This document shows, one piece after another, positions 36,517-46,491 of a stretch of 64,000 nucleotides of DNA (position 1 is the stretch's first letter; each line of letters starts with the position of its first letter). The stretch lies in NCBI GenBank assembly GCA_047606545.1, contig JASGEI010000019.1:26076-90075 (forward strand), in the 5' to 3' direction. The notes beneath the pieces are model-generated. The model saw only the letters and a program-made list of their open reading frames with translations. It had not been told where the DNA came from and ran no database searches. This DNA is from JASGDC01 sp047606545 (GTDB taxonomy: Bacteria; Actinomycetota; Actinomycetes; Actinomycetales; Micrococcaceae). The position numbers and the translations under genes are program-made.

Positions 36517-36601
36517 GTGGAAAACCATTTTTAAGTAACTCAACTAATTGCCAGAAAATTCTATTAAAATAGATAGGGATAGGTTTTAAAGAGGTTTTCT
36601 T

Positions 36602-38281
36602 ATGTCAATTGCAGTTTTGTTAATTACAGTTATTTTTTCGCTAATGATTACAAGTATTTCGCGAAATTGGAAAGTTCATTCAGGGTTAGTAACTGTAGCT
36701 TTTGCCTCTGCAATTTCATTTATCCCGGGGGTAACTCATATCGAAGTGGAACCCGAAGTAATTCTTTCTTTGGTAATGCCACCATTATTATATTCTGCCG
36801 CACTTGGTTTCCCGTTTACTACCTTCTTTAAAAATTTGAAACCTATATTAGGCATGGGTGTGGGACTTGTAGTGGTTACTTGTCTAGTAATTACCTATTT
36901 AGTGCCAATAATAAACCCAGCAATTAGCACTCTTGGGGCTTTTGTGCTTGCCTCAGTTATTGCACCACCTGATACAGTAACTATGGTTTCGGAAGAAAAC
37001 TCCGAGGGCGTCCCGCATCGAATTGTCTCAATTTTAAAAGGAGAATCTTTAGTTAACGATGCTACTTCTTTAGTATTATTTTCAGTGGCAGTTTCTATGC
37101 TAACTAATGAAGAGAATTTTATCGGACAGCCAGTAATTTACTTTATTTACTCTTGTATTGTCGGTATTTTGGTCGGATTAGTGCTTGGTTGGTGTTTAAG
37201 TTTTATCCGTGGAAAGCTTGAAAAACCATCTCTTGAAATTGCATTGAATATTTTGATGCCGTTTGTGGCTTATCAGATTTCTGAATATTTCCATGCATCA
37301 GGTGTGCTTGCGGTAGTCACTACCGCATTTGTAGTTGCCTTTAATATGGCTTTTAATCCTAAAGCTATGTCAGATACTACTTACAAGACTCGTCTTATTG
37401 AAACTAATGTTTGGCCAGTGATTGATTTGCTAATCGAAAGTTTCTTATTTGCTTATATTGGGTTGCAAGCACATTACATGATTTTAGAAGTTCGGACAGA
37501 AACTGGAAGTTTACGCATGAGTCTCTTGTTTGCTGCAGTTATTACCCTAATTGTGGTAGCAGTTCGTGCAATATACTCATTCTTACTATTCTCAGGTTGG
37601 CGTGCTAGAAATAAGCGAATTACCAATATTGCTGAAAACACAGATTCCTTATCAGTGAGTAATGGCATGGTTTATAGCGAACATCATGCGCCAAAAATCT
37701 TACCCCCTTCACTAGGTTGGAAAGATAGTTTACTTGTTTCTTGGATGGGTATGCGAGGCATTGTGACTTTAGCTGCAGCTGCTTCAATTCCATTAGCAGG
37801 ACAAAATGGGGCAGAGAATCAAGCGGTTACCTTAATTCAATTTACTGCTTTCACAGTGGCTATTGGTACCTTGCTGGTGCAAGGTTTGACGTTACCTTTG
37901 CTAGTTAAGTATCTTGATCTTGATTTAACGGAAGATGAAGAACGTAAAGAATACGATATGCAAGTTATTCAAGAAGCTTTCCATGAAATGGATTCTCACC
38001 ATGAACATCCAAGTTTCGATAAAGCAAGGCAACTAATTACACATTGCCTCGTTAACCAAGAGCTTAGTGAGGAAGCTGCTCGTGCTGCGTTAAATCGTAT
38101 TGATTTACAACAGGCTGCTCTAGAAGCCAGAAAAGATATCGCACTTTCATTCGACAAAGCTTTCTCACGTGAATATCGAGCAAAGATTATTCGTGAAAAA
38201 CAAGCTAAAAAAGCTAAAGTGTACCAAGAGCATCGTGAGCAAAAGTATTTAGATAGAATAGAGCGTCATCACAGGGAATAA
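36602..38281 (+). CDS. CPA1-family Na+/H+ antiporter
   Basis: The 559-residue protein has about 12 hydrophobic helices in the first 430 residues, with SVIAPPDTVTM and LVNDATSLVLFSVA (the conserved ND pair), then a cytosolic helical tail rich in K, E and H. This is the NhaP/YjcE-type layout for cation/proton exchange. AGAGG lies upstream of the ATG. Confidence 0.88.
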   Translation: MSIAVLLITVIFSLMITSISRNWKVHSGLVTVAFASAISFIPGVTHIEVEPEVILSLVMPPLLYSAALGFPFTTFFKNLKPILGMGVGLVVVTCLVITYLVPIINPAISTLGAFVLASVIAPPDTVTMVSEENSEGVPHRIVSILKGESLVNDATSLVLFSVAVSMLTNEENFIGQPVIYFIYSCIVGILVGLVLGWCLSFIRGKLEKPSLEIALNILMPFVAYQISEYFHASGVLAVVTTAFVVAFNMAFNPKAMSDTTYKTRLIETNVWPVIDLLIESFLFAYIGLQAHYMILEVRTETGSLRMSLLFAAVITLIVVAVRAIYSFLLFSGWRARNKRITNIAENTDSLSVSNGMVYSEHHAPKILPPSLGWKDSLLVSWMGMRGIVTLAAAASIPLAGQNGAENQAVTLIQFTAFTVAIGTLLVQGLTLPLLVKYLDLDLTEDEERKEYDMQVIQEAFHEMDSHHEHPSFDKARQLITHCLVNQELSEEAARAALNRIDLQQAALEARKDIALSFDKAFSREYRAKIIREKQAKKAKVYQEHREQKYLDRIERHHRE

Positions 38282-38393
38282 TTATACCTATGCAGGTGTT
38301 CTATTAGCAGTCCAATTACTGTGGCGATTATGGACTATTACACTAGCTGGAAGTATTATAGTTTTGAAGTGTTTTTGAAGAAGAAAGTAAATA

Positions 38394-39713
38394 GTGAGCG
38401 TATTAACAATTAAAGGCGGCACTCCGCTATCAGGTGAAATTACAGTCCGCGGTGCAAAGAACTTAGTGCCAAAAGCAATGGTTGCTTCGGTTCTTGGCAA
38501 CAGTCCTTCGACTCTACGTAACGTACCAGAAATTAAAGACGTAGATGTCGTTACCTCTTTGCTATCATTACACGGTGTTGAGATTAAACGCGATAAAGAT
38601 AGTGGCGAACTAATTATGGACCCAGCTAATGTAGAAGTTGCTGCGATGAAGGATATTGAGGTGCACGCTGGTGACTCTCGTATTCCTATTTTAATGTGTG
38701 GTCCACTACTTCATACTCTAGGTGAAGCATTTATCCCTGACCTTGGTGGTTGTAAAATTGGTGATCGCCCGATTGATTACCACTTAGAAGTATTACGTAA
38801 TTTCGGTGCCAAAATTGAAAAAGGTGCATTAGGTATCCATATTTCTGCTCCAGATGGTTTGACTGGTGCAAAAGTCAAACTTCCATATCCAAGCGTTGGG
38901 GCTACAGAGCAAGTATTGCTTTCTGCTACTCAAGCAAAGGGTATTACTGAACTTTCAAATGCTGCTACTGAACCAGAAATCTTAGACTTAATTTTAGTCT
39001 TGCAGAAAATGGGTGCTATTATTTCTGTTTCTACAGATCGTGTTATTCGTATCGAAGGTGTTGAAAAACTGCACGGGTATACACACTATGCATTGCCAGA
39101 TCGTAACGAAATTGCATCTTGGGCTTCAGCTGCCTTAGCAACTAGTGGTGATATCCAAGTAAATGGTGCTAACCAGCTTGATTTAATGGCTTTCTTAAAC
39201 GTATTTCGTAAAATCGGTGGCGGTTTTGATGTTAACGAAAAAGGTATGCACTTCTTCCGCTCTAAGGATAAACTTGAATCAGCTGTTATTGAAACTGACG
39301 TACATCCAGGTTTCATGACTGACTGGCAACAGCCTTTGGTAGTTGCTTTGACACAAGCAAAAGGCATTTCAATCGTACACGAAACAGTTTATGAAAATCG
39401 TTTTGGCTTCACACAAGCACTACGTGAAATGGGCGCCAACATTCAGGTTTACCGTGAATGTCTTGGGGGCACTCCTTGTCGTTTCGGTCAGCGTAACTTC
39501 CGTCACTCAGCAGTGATAGCTGGTCCTACACAACTTGAGGGCAAAGATATGGTGATTCCTGATTTACGTGGTGGTTTCTCACATGTAGTTGCAGCTTTGA
39601 GCGCTGAAGGTGTTTCTCATCTTAAGGGTATTGAGATTATTAACCGTGGTTATGAGAATTTCTCAAAGAAACTAAGGGCGCTAGGAGCTAATTTCGAAGT
39701 TACTGAAGATTAG
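38394..39713 (+). CDS. murA: UDP-GlcNAc 1-carboxyvinyltransferase
   Basis: The 439-residue EPSP-fold enzyme has the active-site Cys120 in LGGCKIG and the usual ITVRGAKN start. It performs the first step of peptidoglycan synthesis and is the target of fosfomycin, for which Cys at this position is the sensitive form. GTG start. PlsC follows 7 nt later. Confidence 0.94.
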   Translation: MSVLTIKGGTPLSGEITVRGAKNLVPKAMVASVLGNSPSTLRNVPEIKDVDVVTSLLSLHGVEIKRDKDSGELIMDPANVEVAAMKDIEVHAGDSRIPILMCGPLLHTLGEAFIPDLGGCKIGDRPIDYHLEVLRNFGAKIEKGALGIHISAPDGLTGAKVKLPYPSVGATEQVLLSATQAKGITELSNAATEPEILDLILVLQKMGAIISVSTDRVIRIEGVEKLHGYTHYALPDRNEIASWASAALATSGDIQVNGANQLDLMAFLNVFRKIGGGFDVNEKGMHFFRSKDKLESAVIETDVHPGFMTDWQQPLVVALTQAKGISIVHETVYENRFGFTQALREMGANIQVYRECLGGTPCRFGQRNFRHSAVIAGPTQLEGKDMVIPDLRGGFSHVVAALSAEGVSHLKGIEIINRGYENFSKKLRALGANFEVTED

Positions 39714-39720
39714 GTTAATC

Positions 39721-40491
39721 ATGGTTCGTAAGGACGCTTCACAAACAGATATTGCCTGGCGAGTCCTTGGTAGCGCTGCTAATCGTCTAACTAGGATGTT
39801 GCTTAAGGTTCAATGGTTACACACTGAGAAGTTACCTAAAAACGGAGCATACATTGCTACGCCAAACCATTTGACTAATGCTGATCCAGTAGTTTTGACT
39901 GGATTCTTTTATGCAAATGGTTATGCCTCAAAATTCTTAACTAAGGGGGCCCTTTTTAAGAATAAAATTGTAGGTGGCGCGTTAAGGAGTATTGGCCAGA
40001 TTCCGGTTTATCGTGATGCCAAGGATCCTTCCAAGGCTTTATCTGAAGCTCGTCAAGAGTTAGCTAATGGTTCGACGATTGTAATTTATCCTGAAGGTAC
40101 TTTCACTCGTGATCCAAAGCGTTGGCCGATGAAAGGTAAAACTGGGGCGGCTCGCTTAGCACTGGAAACCGATACACCAGTTATTCCGGTAGCTCATTGG
40201 GGTCTTCTAGATTTTATGCCGATTGGGACTGCAAAGGCTAAGTTTAACCGACCAAAAGTCCGAATAATTGTCGGAGATCCAGTAGACTTATCTGAATTCA
40301 AAGGTAAAGAAATTGACCGTGATTTATTACATAATGCTACAGAAAAAATCATGGATGCGGTTACAGAGTTATTAGAGGAACTTCGTGGCGAAAAAGCTCC
40401 TGAACATCGTTGGGATATGAAAACTGACGGGAATGCAATTATTGACGATGATGGCAATATCATTACTAATGATATTCACAAAGATAGCTAG
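39721..40491 (+). CDS. 1-acyl-sn-glycerol-3-phosphate acyltransferase family
   Basis: The 256-residue protein has the acyltransferase motif NHLTNAD (NHx4D) and YPEGTFTRD. It probably acylates lysophosphatidate at the membrane. It sits between murA and ddl in one transcript. Confidence 0.9.
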   Translation: MVRKDASQTDIAWRVLGSAANRLTRMLLKVQWLHTEKLPKNGAYIATPNHLTNADPVVLTGFFYANGYASKFLTKGALFKNKIVGGALRSIGQIPVYRDAKDPSKALSEARQELANGSTIVIYPEGTFTRDPKRWPMKGKTGAARLALETDTPVIPVAHWGLLDFMPIGTAKAKFNRPKVRIIVGDPVDLSEFKGKEIDRDLLHNATEKIMDAVTELLEELRGEKAPEHRWDMKTDGNAIIDDDGNIITNDIHKDS

Positions 40492-40505
40492 AAAGTGTTA
40501 ATTAA

Positions 40506-41594
40506 ATGAGTAAAACTAATGTAGCTGTATTATTCGGTGGTCGTTCTTCAGAACACTCTGTAAGCTGTGTGACTGCCTCAAACATTGTTGAAAACCTATT
40601 AGCAAATGGTTATGGAGTATATCCAATTGGGATTACTCAAGATGGCCAATGGACTTATGTACCCACTGATAAAGTACAGTACAAGTTTTCTCATGATGGT
40701 GGCAAGCAACCGACTGTCACTAAGAGTGACTGGACTGTTTACCCAAATCAAAGCGTTGAAACTAAAACTTGGATTCAAACTAGCAAAGACGGAGTAAAGA
40801 ATCTTGCTGATATTGATGTAGTTTTCCCAGTTTTACATGGTGCTTACGGTGAAGATGGCACAATTCAAGGATTACTTGATCTTGCTGATATTCCTTATGT
40901 AGGTAGTGATGTGCTTGGTTCTTCTAGCTGTATGGAAAAGCAGACTACTAAGGTACTGCTTGCTGCTGCTGGATTTGAGGTAGCGCCTGGTATTGTAATC
41001 ACAGATCGTACTTGGAAAAATGAAAAAGCTGAAATGCTTGCTAAAGCTGGAGAATTAAAGTTTCCAGTATTTGTAAAGCCTAGTCGTGCTGGTTCCTCAT
41101 TTGGGGTTACTAAGGTAAAAGATGCTTCTGACTTGGAAGCTGCTATTGAAGCAGCTCGTAAATTTGACACAATTATTTTGGTCGAAGAAGGTATTGTTGG
41201 TCGTGAAATTGAGTTTGCAGTGCTTGATGGAGACCCAAAGCCTACGGTTTCACAGCCTTCTGAGATCGTTATGAATGATGAAGTTGAGTTTTACGATTAC
41301 GAAGCAAAGTATATTTTGCAAGGAGCAGCGGTTGCGCAATGTCCAGCAAAAATTCCAGAAAAAGATTTGAAAATTATGCAAAAATTAGCATTAAAAGCTT
41401 TTGATGCTTTACAGCTTAAGGATCTTGCGCGCGTAGACTTTTTCTACACCGAAGATGGTAGATACATTATTAACGAAGTAAACACTATGCCTGGTTTCAC
41501 GCCAATTAGTGGGTATCCATTAATGATGCAAGAACATGGAGTTAGCTATCAAGAATTACTTGATAGGCTAGTAAAGTTAGCATTACATAAGTAG
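40506..41594 (+). CDS. ddl: D-alanine--D-alanine ligase
   Basis: The 362-residue ATP-grasp protein has GGRSSEHSVSC at the start, the FVKPSRAGSSFGV loop and NEVNTMPGFTPISGYP at the end. It joins two D-Ala for peptidoglycan precursor synthesis. Confidence 0.95.
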   Translation: MSKTNVAVLFGGRSSEHSVSCVTASNIVENLLANGYGVYPIGITQDGQWTYVPTDKVQYKFSHDGGKQPTVTKSDWTVYPNQSVETKTWIQTSKDGVKNLADIDVVFPVLHGAYGEDGTIQGLLDLADIPYVGSDVLGSSSCMEKQTTKVLLAAAGFEVAPGIVITDRTWKNEKAEMLAKAGELKFPVFVKPSRAGSSFGVTKVKDASDLEAAIEAARKFDTIILVEEGIVGREIEFAVLDGDPKPTVSQPSEIVMNDEVEFYDYEAKYILQGAAVAQCPAKIPEKDLKIMQKLALKAFDALQLKDLARVDFFYTEDGRYIINEVNTMPGFTPISGYPLMMQEHGVSYQELLDRLVKLALHK

Positions 41595-41620
41595 TGAATA
41601 ATTATTAGATTGCATTACCG

Positions 41621-42571
41621 ATGGTCCAGGTAGCTGATTTATCAGAGTACGAAATTATTGCTTTGCTTAAAAATAAGTTGCCACAGAACCCTAATATTGA
41701 CTTAGGAATTGGTGATGATGCTGCTGTTTTAGCCATTCCAAGTAAAAAATTAGTTACTAGTACAGATTTATTGGTAGAAAATCAAGACTTTCGGCTTTCT
41801 TGGCAAGGTAACTCTGGGTTTAAACAAGGTTTTAAAGCATTTGTGCAAAATGCTGCTGATATTTATGCGATGGGGGCAAGCCCAACGGCAATGTTATTAA
41901 ATTTAGCCTTACCTAAAACTACTGAAACTAGTTATCTTGAAGGGTTGGCAACTGGAATTGCAGCTGCTGCCAGACATTATAATTGTGATAATTTTAGTGT
42001 TATTGGTGGTGACTTATCTAGTAGTGCCGAATTAGCAATTTCGGTAACAATTTTTGGTGAGTTAGTAGCTGAAAAGCCAATTACTAGGGCTGGAGCCAAA
42101 ATTGGAGATATTATTGCATTAAATGGAACTCCAGGATTAGCAGCTGCTGCATTGGCTACGTTAGAAGGCAAGCTTGTCGCTCAAAATAACGACTTCATAA
42201 ATTATCAACTACAACCAAGGCCTGCTTTAAATAATATGTCTACGAAAGCTCATGCCATGATTGATACCTCTGATGGACTGTTAAAAGATGCTAAACGTAT
42301 TGCGAGTGCTAGCAAAGTAGCAATAAAGTTAGATAGTTCAGCTTTTGATGAATACCTACCAAAATTTACTTCAGCTCTTGAAATCACTGAAGTGCAAGCG
42401 TTAGACTTTATGCTTCATGGTGGTGAAGATCATAACTTACTTGCTACTTTTGCTGATAATGAAATCCCAAAAGAATTTCATCAGATTGGGAAAGTGGTAT
42501 CAGGTAATGGTATTTACATAGATGATGAAGCTATTGCAGGAAGAGGGTGGGAGCATTTCCTTTCTCGATGA
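41621..42571 (+). CDS. thiL: Thiamine-monophosphate kinase
   Basis: The 316-residue PurM-like kinase has IGDDAAVL, MIDTSDGLLKDA and HGGEDHNLLA. It makes thiamine diphosphate from the monophosphate. Its end overlaps the recG start by about 50 nt. Confidence 0.93.
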   Translation: MVQVADLSEYEIIALLKNKLPQNPNIDLGIGDDAAVLAIPSKKLVTSTDLLVENQDFRLSWQGNSGFKQGFKAFVQNAADIYAMGASPTAMLLNLALPKTTETSYLEGLATGIAAAARHYNCDNFSVIGGDLSSSAELAISVTIFGELVAEKPITRAGAKIGDIIALNGTPGLAAAALATLEGKLVAQNNDFINYQLQPRPALNNMSTKAHAMIDTSDGLLKDAKRIASASKVAIKLDSSAFDEYLPKFTSALEITEVQALDFMLHGGEDHNLLATFADNEIPKEFHQIGKVVSGNGIYIDDEAIAGRGWEHFLSR

Positions 42572-44681
42572 AAGACTACGCAATTATTTAGGTGATAAAT
42601 CTGCAAAGGCTTTTAAAAATAATTTTGGTTATGAAACTGTAGGTGAGTTATTAAATCATTTTCCACGGCGTTATGTAGAACGGGGAGAGTTGACTCTGAT
42701 TAGTGAGTTACCAATTGATGAAGAAGCAACTCTAGTTGCAAGAGTTGTGAGTCTAAAATCTCGTCGAATGTATTCGCGACGAGGACTGCTAACTGAAGTA
42801 TTGATACAAGGTGAAGAAGATAACCAATTTTTAAAGCTAACTTTTTTTAACCAGTATGGTTTAGAGAGTAGATTACCTATAGGTGCATTAGGGATATTTT
42901 CTGGCAAAGTTACTAGTTACCAAGGGGCTTTAACATTGTCTCATCCGGAGTTTCAATTAATAGCTGACTATGATGACGCTGCAGCACTATCTGCTAGGCC
43001 AATTCCACTGTATCCAGCTAAGGTAAGGTTAAGTACTTGGATGATTCAACGTGCCATTGGGATTTTATTAGATATGTTGCCAGTCACACTAGAAGACCCA
43101 ATACCAGCTGATATTCTAGAGCGCCAGAGTTTAATTGATTTAACCAAGGCTTATCGAAATATTCATCAAGGGCAAAATTTACAAGATAGTTTTGCAGCGC
43201 AAAATCGTTTTCGATTCCAAGAAGCCTTTTTAACTCAGACTAGCCTAGTTATGCGTAAAGCTAATATTGAAAAGCAAAAAGCAAAATCATATAAAGCTGA
43301 ATCGGGTGGGGTGTTAGAAGAGTTTGATGCGATGATTCCCTTTGAATTAACTAACTCGCAAAAACGAGTATCTGATGAGATTGCTGCTGATTTAGCCAAA
43401 ACACACCCAATGAACCGTTTACTGCAAGGTGATGTAGGTTCTGGTAAAACTATTGTGGCATTAAGAGCTATGTTAACTATCATTGAGCATGGTGGTCAGA
43501 CAGTGTTGTTAGCACCTACAGAAGTATTAGCAAGCCAGCATTTTCAATCAATCTATGCTTATCTTGGTGAGTTAAATTTTAAAGGAGTTTACGCTTCACT
43601 TTTAACAGGTTCAATGAGCACTAAAGAAAAGAAAAGAGTACTCTTAAACTTAGCTTCTGGACAATGTAATTTACTAGTTGCCACGCATGCAGTACTTTCT
43701 GAGCATGTGCAGTTTGCAGATTTAGGATTAGTAATTATTGATGAACAGCATCGTTTTGGGGTTGATCAGCGCGATGTATTGCGACAACGAGGTAAGGATA
43801 GCTATCCGCATACTCTTATTATGACTGCAACACCTATTCCACGTTCAGTGGCTATGACTATTTTTGGTGATTTGGAAGTTTCTACTATTGATGAATTACC
43901 AGCAGGCCGAGCTCCGATTACTACTCATGTAGTAAATCTGGTAGAGCATCCAAGTTGGGCTGGAAGAATTTTAGCTAGGACTAGAGAAGAGGTAGCTAAA
44001 GGTTATCAGGTTTATATAGTTTGTTCTAAAATTAGTGATGAAGAACAGTCAGAAATTTCAGGTAATCCACCAAAACGGATGTCAGTTTTAGAATTTGCTG
44101 AAATTGTTAAAAATAACTTGCCAGAAGTGCAAGTGGGTATCTTGCACTCTAAGCTTGATGTCCAATACAAAGATCGGACTATGGCAGAGTTTGCTGCTGG
44201 AAATTTGGATGTTTTAGTTTCTACTACTGTGGTAGAAGTGGGCGTCGACGTACATAACGCCACAATGATGGTTATTATGGATGCTGATCGTTTTGGGGTA
44301 TCTCAGTTGCATCAATTACGTGGACGTGTAGGTCGTGGTGGTTTACCAGGATTATGTTTGCTTGTCACTCAATTAGAACCAGGTCACGAAGCGTTAGATC
44401 GTTTAGATGCAGTAGCTTCTACTACTAATGGCTTCAAGCTCTCATTGCTTGATTTGGAGCAACGTCGTGAAGGTGATGTTTTAAGTGCGAAACAATCTGG
44501 AGCTTCAAAATCGTTAAAACTTTTGAAAGTTACAAAACATAAAAAGATTCTGGAAACAGCTAGGCAAGAAGCAAGACGATTAATTGCCAGTGATCCAGAG
44601 TTATTACAACATCAGTTATTAAGACAAACCTTGGATAGATTCCTTGATGAGGATACTGAAGAATATTTGGAAAAAAACTAA
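42522..44681 (+). CDS. recG: ATP-dependent DNA helicase RecG
   Basis: The 719-residue protein has the N-terminal wedge (OB) domain, Walker A GDVGSGKT, DEQH motif VIIDEQHRFG and the conserved SQLHQLRGRVGRGG. It remodels stalled replication forks. Starts at 42522 or 42525 (two ATGs in a row) or a TTG at 42534 are possible; all lie inside thiL. Confidence 0.94.
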   Translation: MMKLLQEEGGSISFLDERLRNYLGDKSAKAFKNNFGYETVGELLNHFPRRYVERGELTLISELPIDEEATLVARVVSLKSRRMYSRRGLLTEVLIQGEEDNQFLKLTFFNQYGLESRLPIGALGIFSGKVTSYQGALTLSHPEFQLIADYDDAAALSARPIPLYPAKVRLSTWMIQRAIGILLDMLPVTLEDPIPADILERQSLIDLTKAYRNIHQGQNLQDSFAAQNRFRFQEAFLTQTSLVMRKANIEKQKAKSYKAESGGVLEEFDAMIPFELTNSQKRVSDEIAADLAKTHPMNRLLQGDVGSGKTIVALRAMLTIIEHGGQTVLLAPTEVLASQHFQSIYAYLGELNFKGVYASLLTGSMSTKEKKRVLLNLASGQCNLLVATHAVLSEHVQFADLGLVIIDEQHRFGVDQRDVLRQRGKDSYPHTLIMTATPIPRSVAMTIFGDLEVSTIDELPAGRAPITTHVVNLVEHPSWAGRILARTREEVAKGYQVYIVCSKISDEEQSEISGNPPKRMSVLEFAEIVKNNLPEVQVGILHSKLDVQYKDRTMAEFAAGNLDVLVSTTVVEVGVDVHNATMMVIMDADRFGVSQLHQLRGRVGRGGLPGLCLLVTQLEPGHEALDRLDAVASTTNGFKLSLLDLEQRREGDVLSAKQSGASKSLKLLKVTKHKKILETARQEARRLIASDPELLQHQLLRQTLDRFLDEDTEEYLEKN

Positions 44682-45238
44682 TGAGAATAATTGCGGGAGC
44701 GTTAAAAGGGCAACAGCTTCAAACTTTAACTGGTGATATTACTCGCCCTACCACGGATAAGGTTAAAGAAGCTTTATTTTCTATACTAGCTAGCTATAAC
44801 ATGCTTGAAGATTGCGTGGTATTAGATTTATTTGCTGGTTCTGGATCATTAGGGTTAGAAGCTGCAAGTCGTGGAGCAATACAAGTTGATTTTGTAGAAA
44901 ATCATCCAAAAGCGTTAAAAATCGTTAAAAAAAATTGTGAATTAAGCAACAAAAAAAATCCTGCACTTCTGAATACCTTTTTTAGTGAAGCTCAAAAATA
45001 CCTTAAAAATACGACAGAAAAGTATGACTTAATTTTTATTGATCCACCCTATAATTTTTCTACAGAAAACATTAACAAAATTTTAGCTAAATTAGTTCCA
45101 TTGATAGTGTCACATAGTATCGTAATTATCGAGCGAAGTAGTCGTACTAAAGAAATTATTGAAGAGCAAAATTTTAGTGAATTATTTCGAAAGAAATATG
45201 GCGAGACTTTAATTATTGGCTTTGAATTGCGTCAATAG
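44681..45238 (+). CDS. rsmD: 16S rRNA m2G966 methyltransferase
   Basis: The 185-residue SAM enzyme has VLDLFAGSGSLGLEAASRGA and IFIDPPYNF. It methylates G966 of 16S rRNA. In many bacteria coaD comes next; here a secreted-protein gene and cysK-cysE separate them. Confidence 0.93.
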   Translation: MRIIAGALKGQQLQTLTGDITRPTTDKVKEALFSILASYNMLEDCVVLDLFAGSGSLGLEAASRGAIQVDFVENHPKALKIVKKNCELSNKKNPALLNTFFSEAQKYLKNTTEKYDLIFIDPPYNFSTENINKILAKLVPLIVSHSIVIIERSSRTKEIIEEQNFSELFRKKYGETLIIGFELRQ

Positions 45239-45280
45239 ACTATTCAAAATAACAGATAAAAATCTTACTTAAATTATTTT

Positions 45281-45304
45281 AAATAGTTTATATAATAACT
45301 ATTT
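45281..45304 (+). repeat. AAATAGTT/AACTATTT inverted repeat after rsmD
   Basis: Perfect 8-bp arms lie 8 nt apart in an A/T-rich stretch after rsmD, without a T-run. It could act as transcript-end hairpin or operator for the next gene. Confidence 0.35.
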
Positions 45305-45329
45305 AATTTCATTAAATAACAGAGTAACG

Positions 45330-45357
45330 TTGTAAGTATAAAGTTACATAGTATTAT
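45330..45357 (+). promoter_or_regulatory. Candidate promoter of the secreted protein gene at 45394
   Basis: TTGTAA is spaced 16 nt from TATTAT; a transcript would have a short leader containing the nine-G tract. A second TATAGT at 45369 would start transcription inside the G-tract. Confidence 0.4.
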
Positions 45358-45378
45358 AAGTGCTGATGTATAGTTTAA

Positions 45379-45387
45379 GGGGGGGGG
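45379..45387 (+). repeat. Poly-G tract (9 G) before secreted protein gene
   Basis: Nine G in a row lie 6 nt before the ATG at 45394, exactly where a Shine-Dalgarno sequence is expected. A change in tract length would alter leader and ribosome-binding-site spacing. Confidence 0.8.
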
Positions 45388-45393
45388 CAATTT

Positions 45394-45897
45394 ATGGTGG
45401 AGAAGCTAGAAGAGACGGGATTATCCCGTAGAAATGTAGTTAAAAGTGCTGTATGGTCACTTCCCGTAATAGTCAGTGCCACAGCCGTTCCAGCTTTAGC
45501 AGCAAGTTCTGGAACTGTAGGTGATTTTACTATTAAAGGTACATGTGGTGTTGTAGGTCTTCTTGGCAAAGGTTTTAGTTTAACAGCTGCATCTAGCTAT
45601 GATTTACCAGCAGGCACTGTTATTGATATAACTTCTAATAATGGTGTTGATATTAGTGCCTTAACAGTTTCGGGTGGTGTAGCAACTGTAACTGCGCTGA
45701 GTAGTACTCATGTGCAAATAGTTTTGACTTCGGCGTTATCTGCTGGGCAGACTATGTATCTACTTACAGTTTTAAGTGTAAGCGTTGCTTATACCTTAAC
45801 TGCAACGGTCACTTTGCCTACAGGCTATACTGCAGGTTCTGGCGCAAAAGCTACTGGAAAAGTTGTTTCCACTTTGATTCTATGTACAGGTAGTTAG
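45394..45897 (+). CDS. Secreted protein with Tat-like signal
   Basis: The 167-residue protein has the signal LSRRNVVKSAVWSLPVIVSATAVPALA ending AVPALA-AS, a twin-Arg type with AxA cleavage. The mature part is rich in T, V, S and G, beta-like, with two Cys. No cell-wall anchor motif is seen. The poly-G tract 6 nt before the start suggests length-variable expression. The signal is very similar to that of the RCC1 protein at 48915. Confidence 0.75.
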   Translation: MVEKLEETGLSRRNVVKSAVWSLPVIVSATAVPALAASSGTVGDFTIKGTCGVVGLLGKGFSLTAASSYDLPAGTVIDITSNNGVDISALTVSGGVATVTALSSTHVQIVLTSALSAGQTMYLLTVLSVSVAYTLTATVTLPTGYTAGSGAKATGKVVSTLILCTGS

Positions 45898-45902
45898 AAG
45901 AT

Positions 45903-46472
45903 TTAAATTTCGTAAAAGTCACTAACATCTGGTTTTTCTTCAGGGTTTCTTCTACGCGGACGTTTTTTAGCGGGAATGCCTACTAATGTAGTCCATTCGG
46001 GTGCAGAATTTACCACTACCGCATTAGCACCAATTGCACTATCGTTACCAATGTCAATATTACCTAGCAACTTTGCCCCAGACCCAATAATTACGCGATC
46101 TCCAATAGTAGGGTGGCGTTTGCATTTTTCATGTCCAGTACCACCAAGTGTTACGCCATGGTAGATAATTACATCATTGCCAACTTCAGCAGTTTCTCCT
46201 ATGACTATGCCCATACCATGATCAATGAATACCCGACGACCAATCTTTGCTGCAGGGTGAATTTCAACTCCAGTTAAGAAGCGGGAGAACTGCGAAAGCA
46301 ATCGTGGGGAAGTGCGTAATCCACGTCGCCATAATGCATGCGAAATTCGATGATTCCAAATTGCGTGTAGTCCGGAATAACTAAAAAATATCTCGGCAGT
46401 ATTCCGAGCCGCTGGATCATGGACTCGGGTAGCCGAGATATCTTCTTTAATTCTTTCGATGAATTTCATCAA
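45903..46472 (-). CDS. cysE: Serine O-acetyltransferase
   Basis: The 189-residue left-handed beta-helix protein has HGMGIVIGETAEVG, YHGVTLGGTG and hexapeptide repeats. It forms O-acetylserine for cysteine synthesis. It is the short form found in gram-positive bacteria. It follows cysK in one transcript. Confidence 0.93.
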   Translation of the reverse strand: MMKFIERIKEDISATRVHDPAARNTAEIFFSYSGLHAIWNHRISHALWRRGLRTSPRLLSQFSRFLTGVEIHPAAKIGRRVFIDHGMGIVIGETAEVGNDVIIYHGVTLGGTGHEKCKRHPTIGDRVIIGSGAKLLGNIDIGNDSAIGANAVVVNSAPEWTTLVGIPAKKRPRRRNPEEKPDVSDFYEI

Positions 46473-46491
46473 CTAAAAATCCTAGTTAAAA

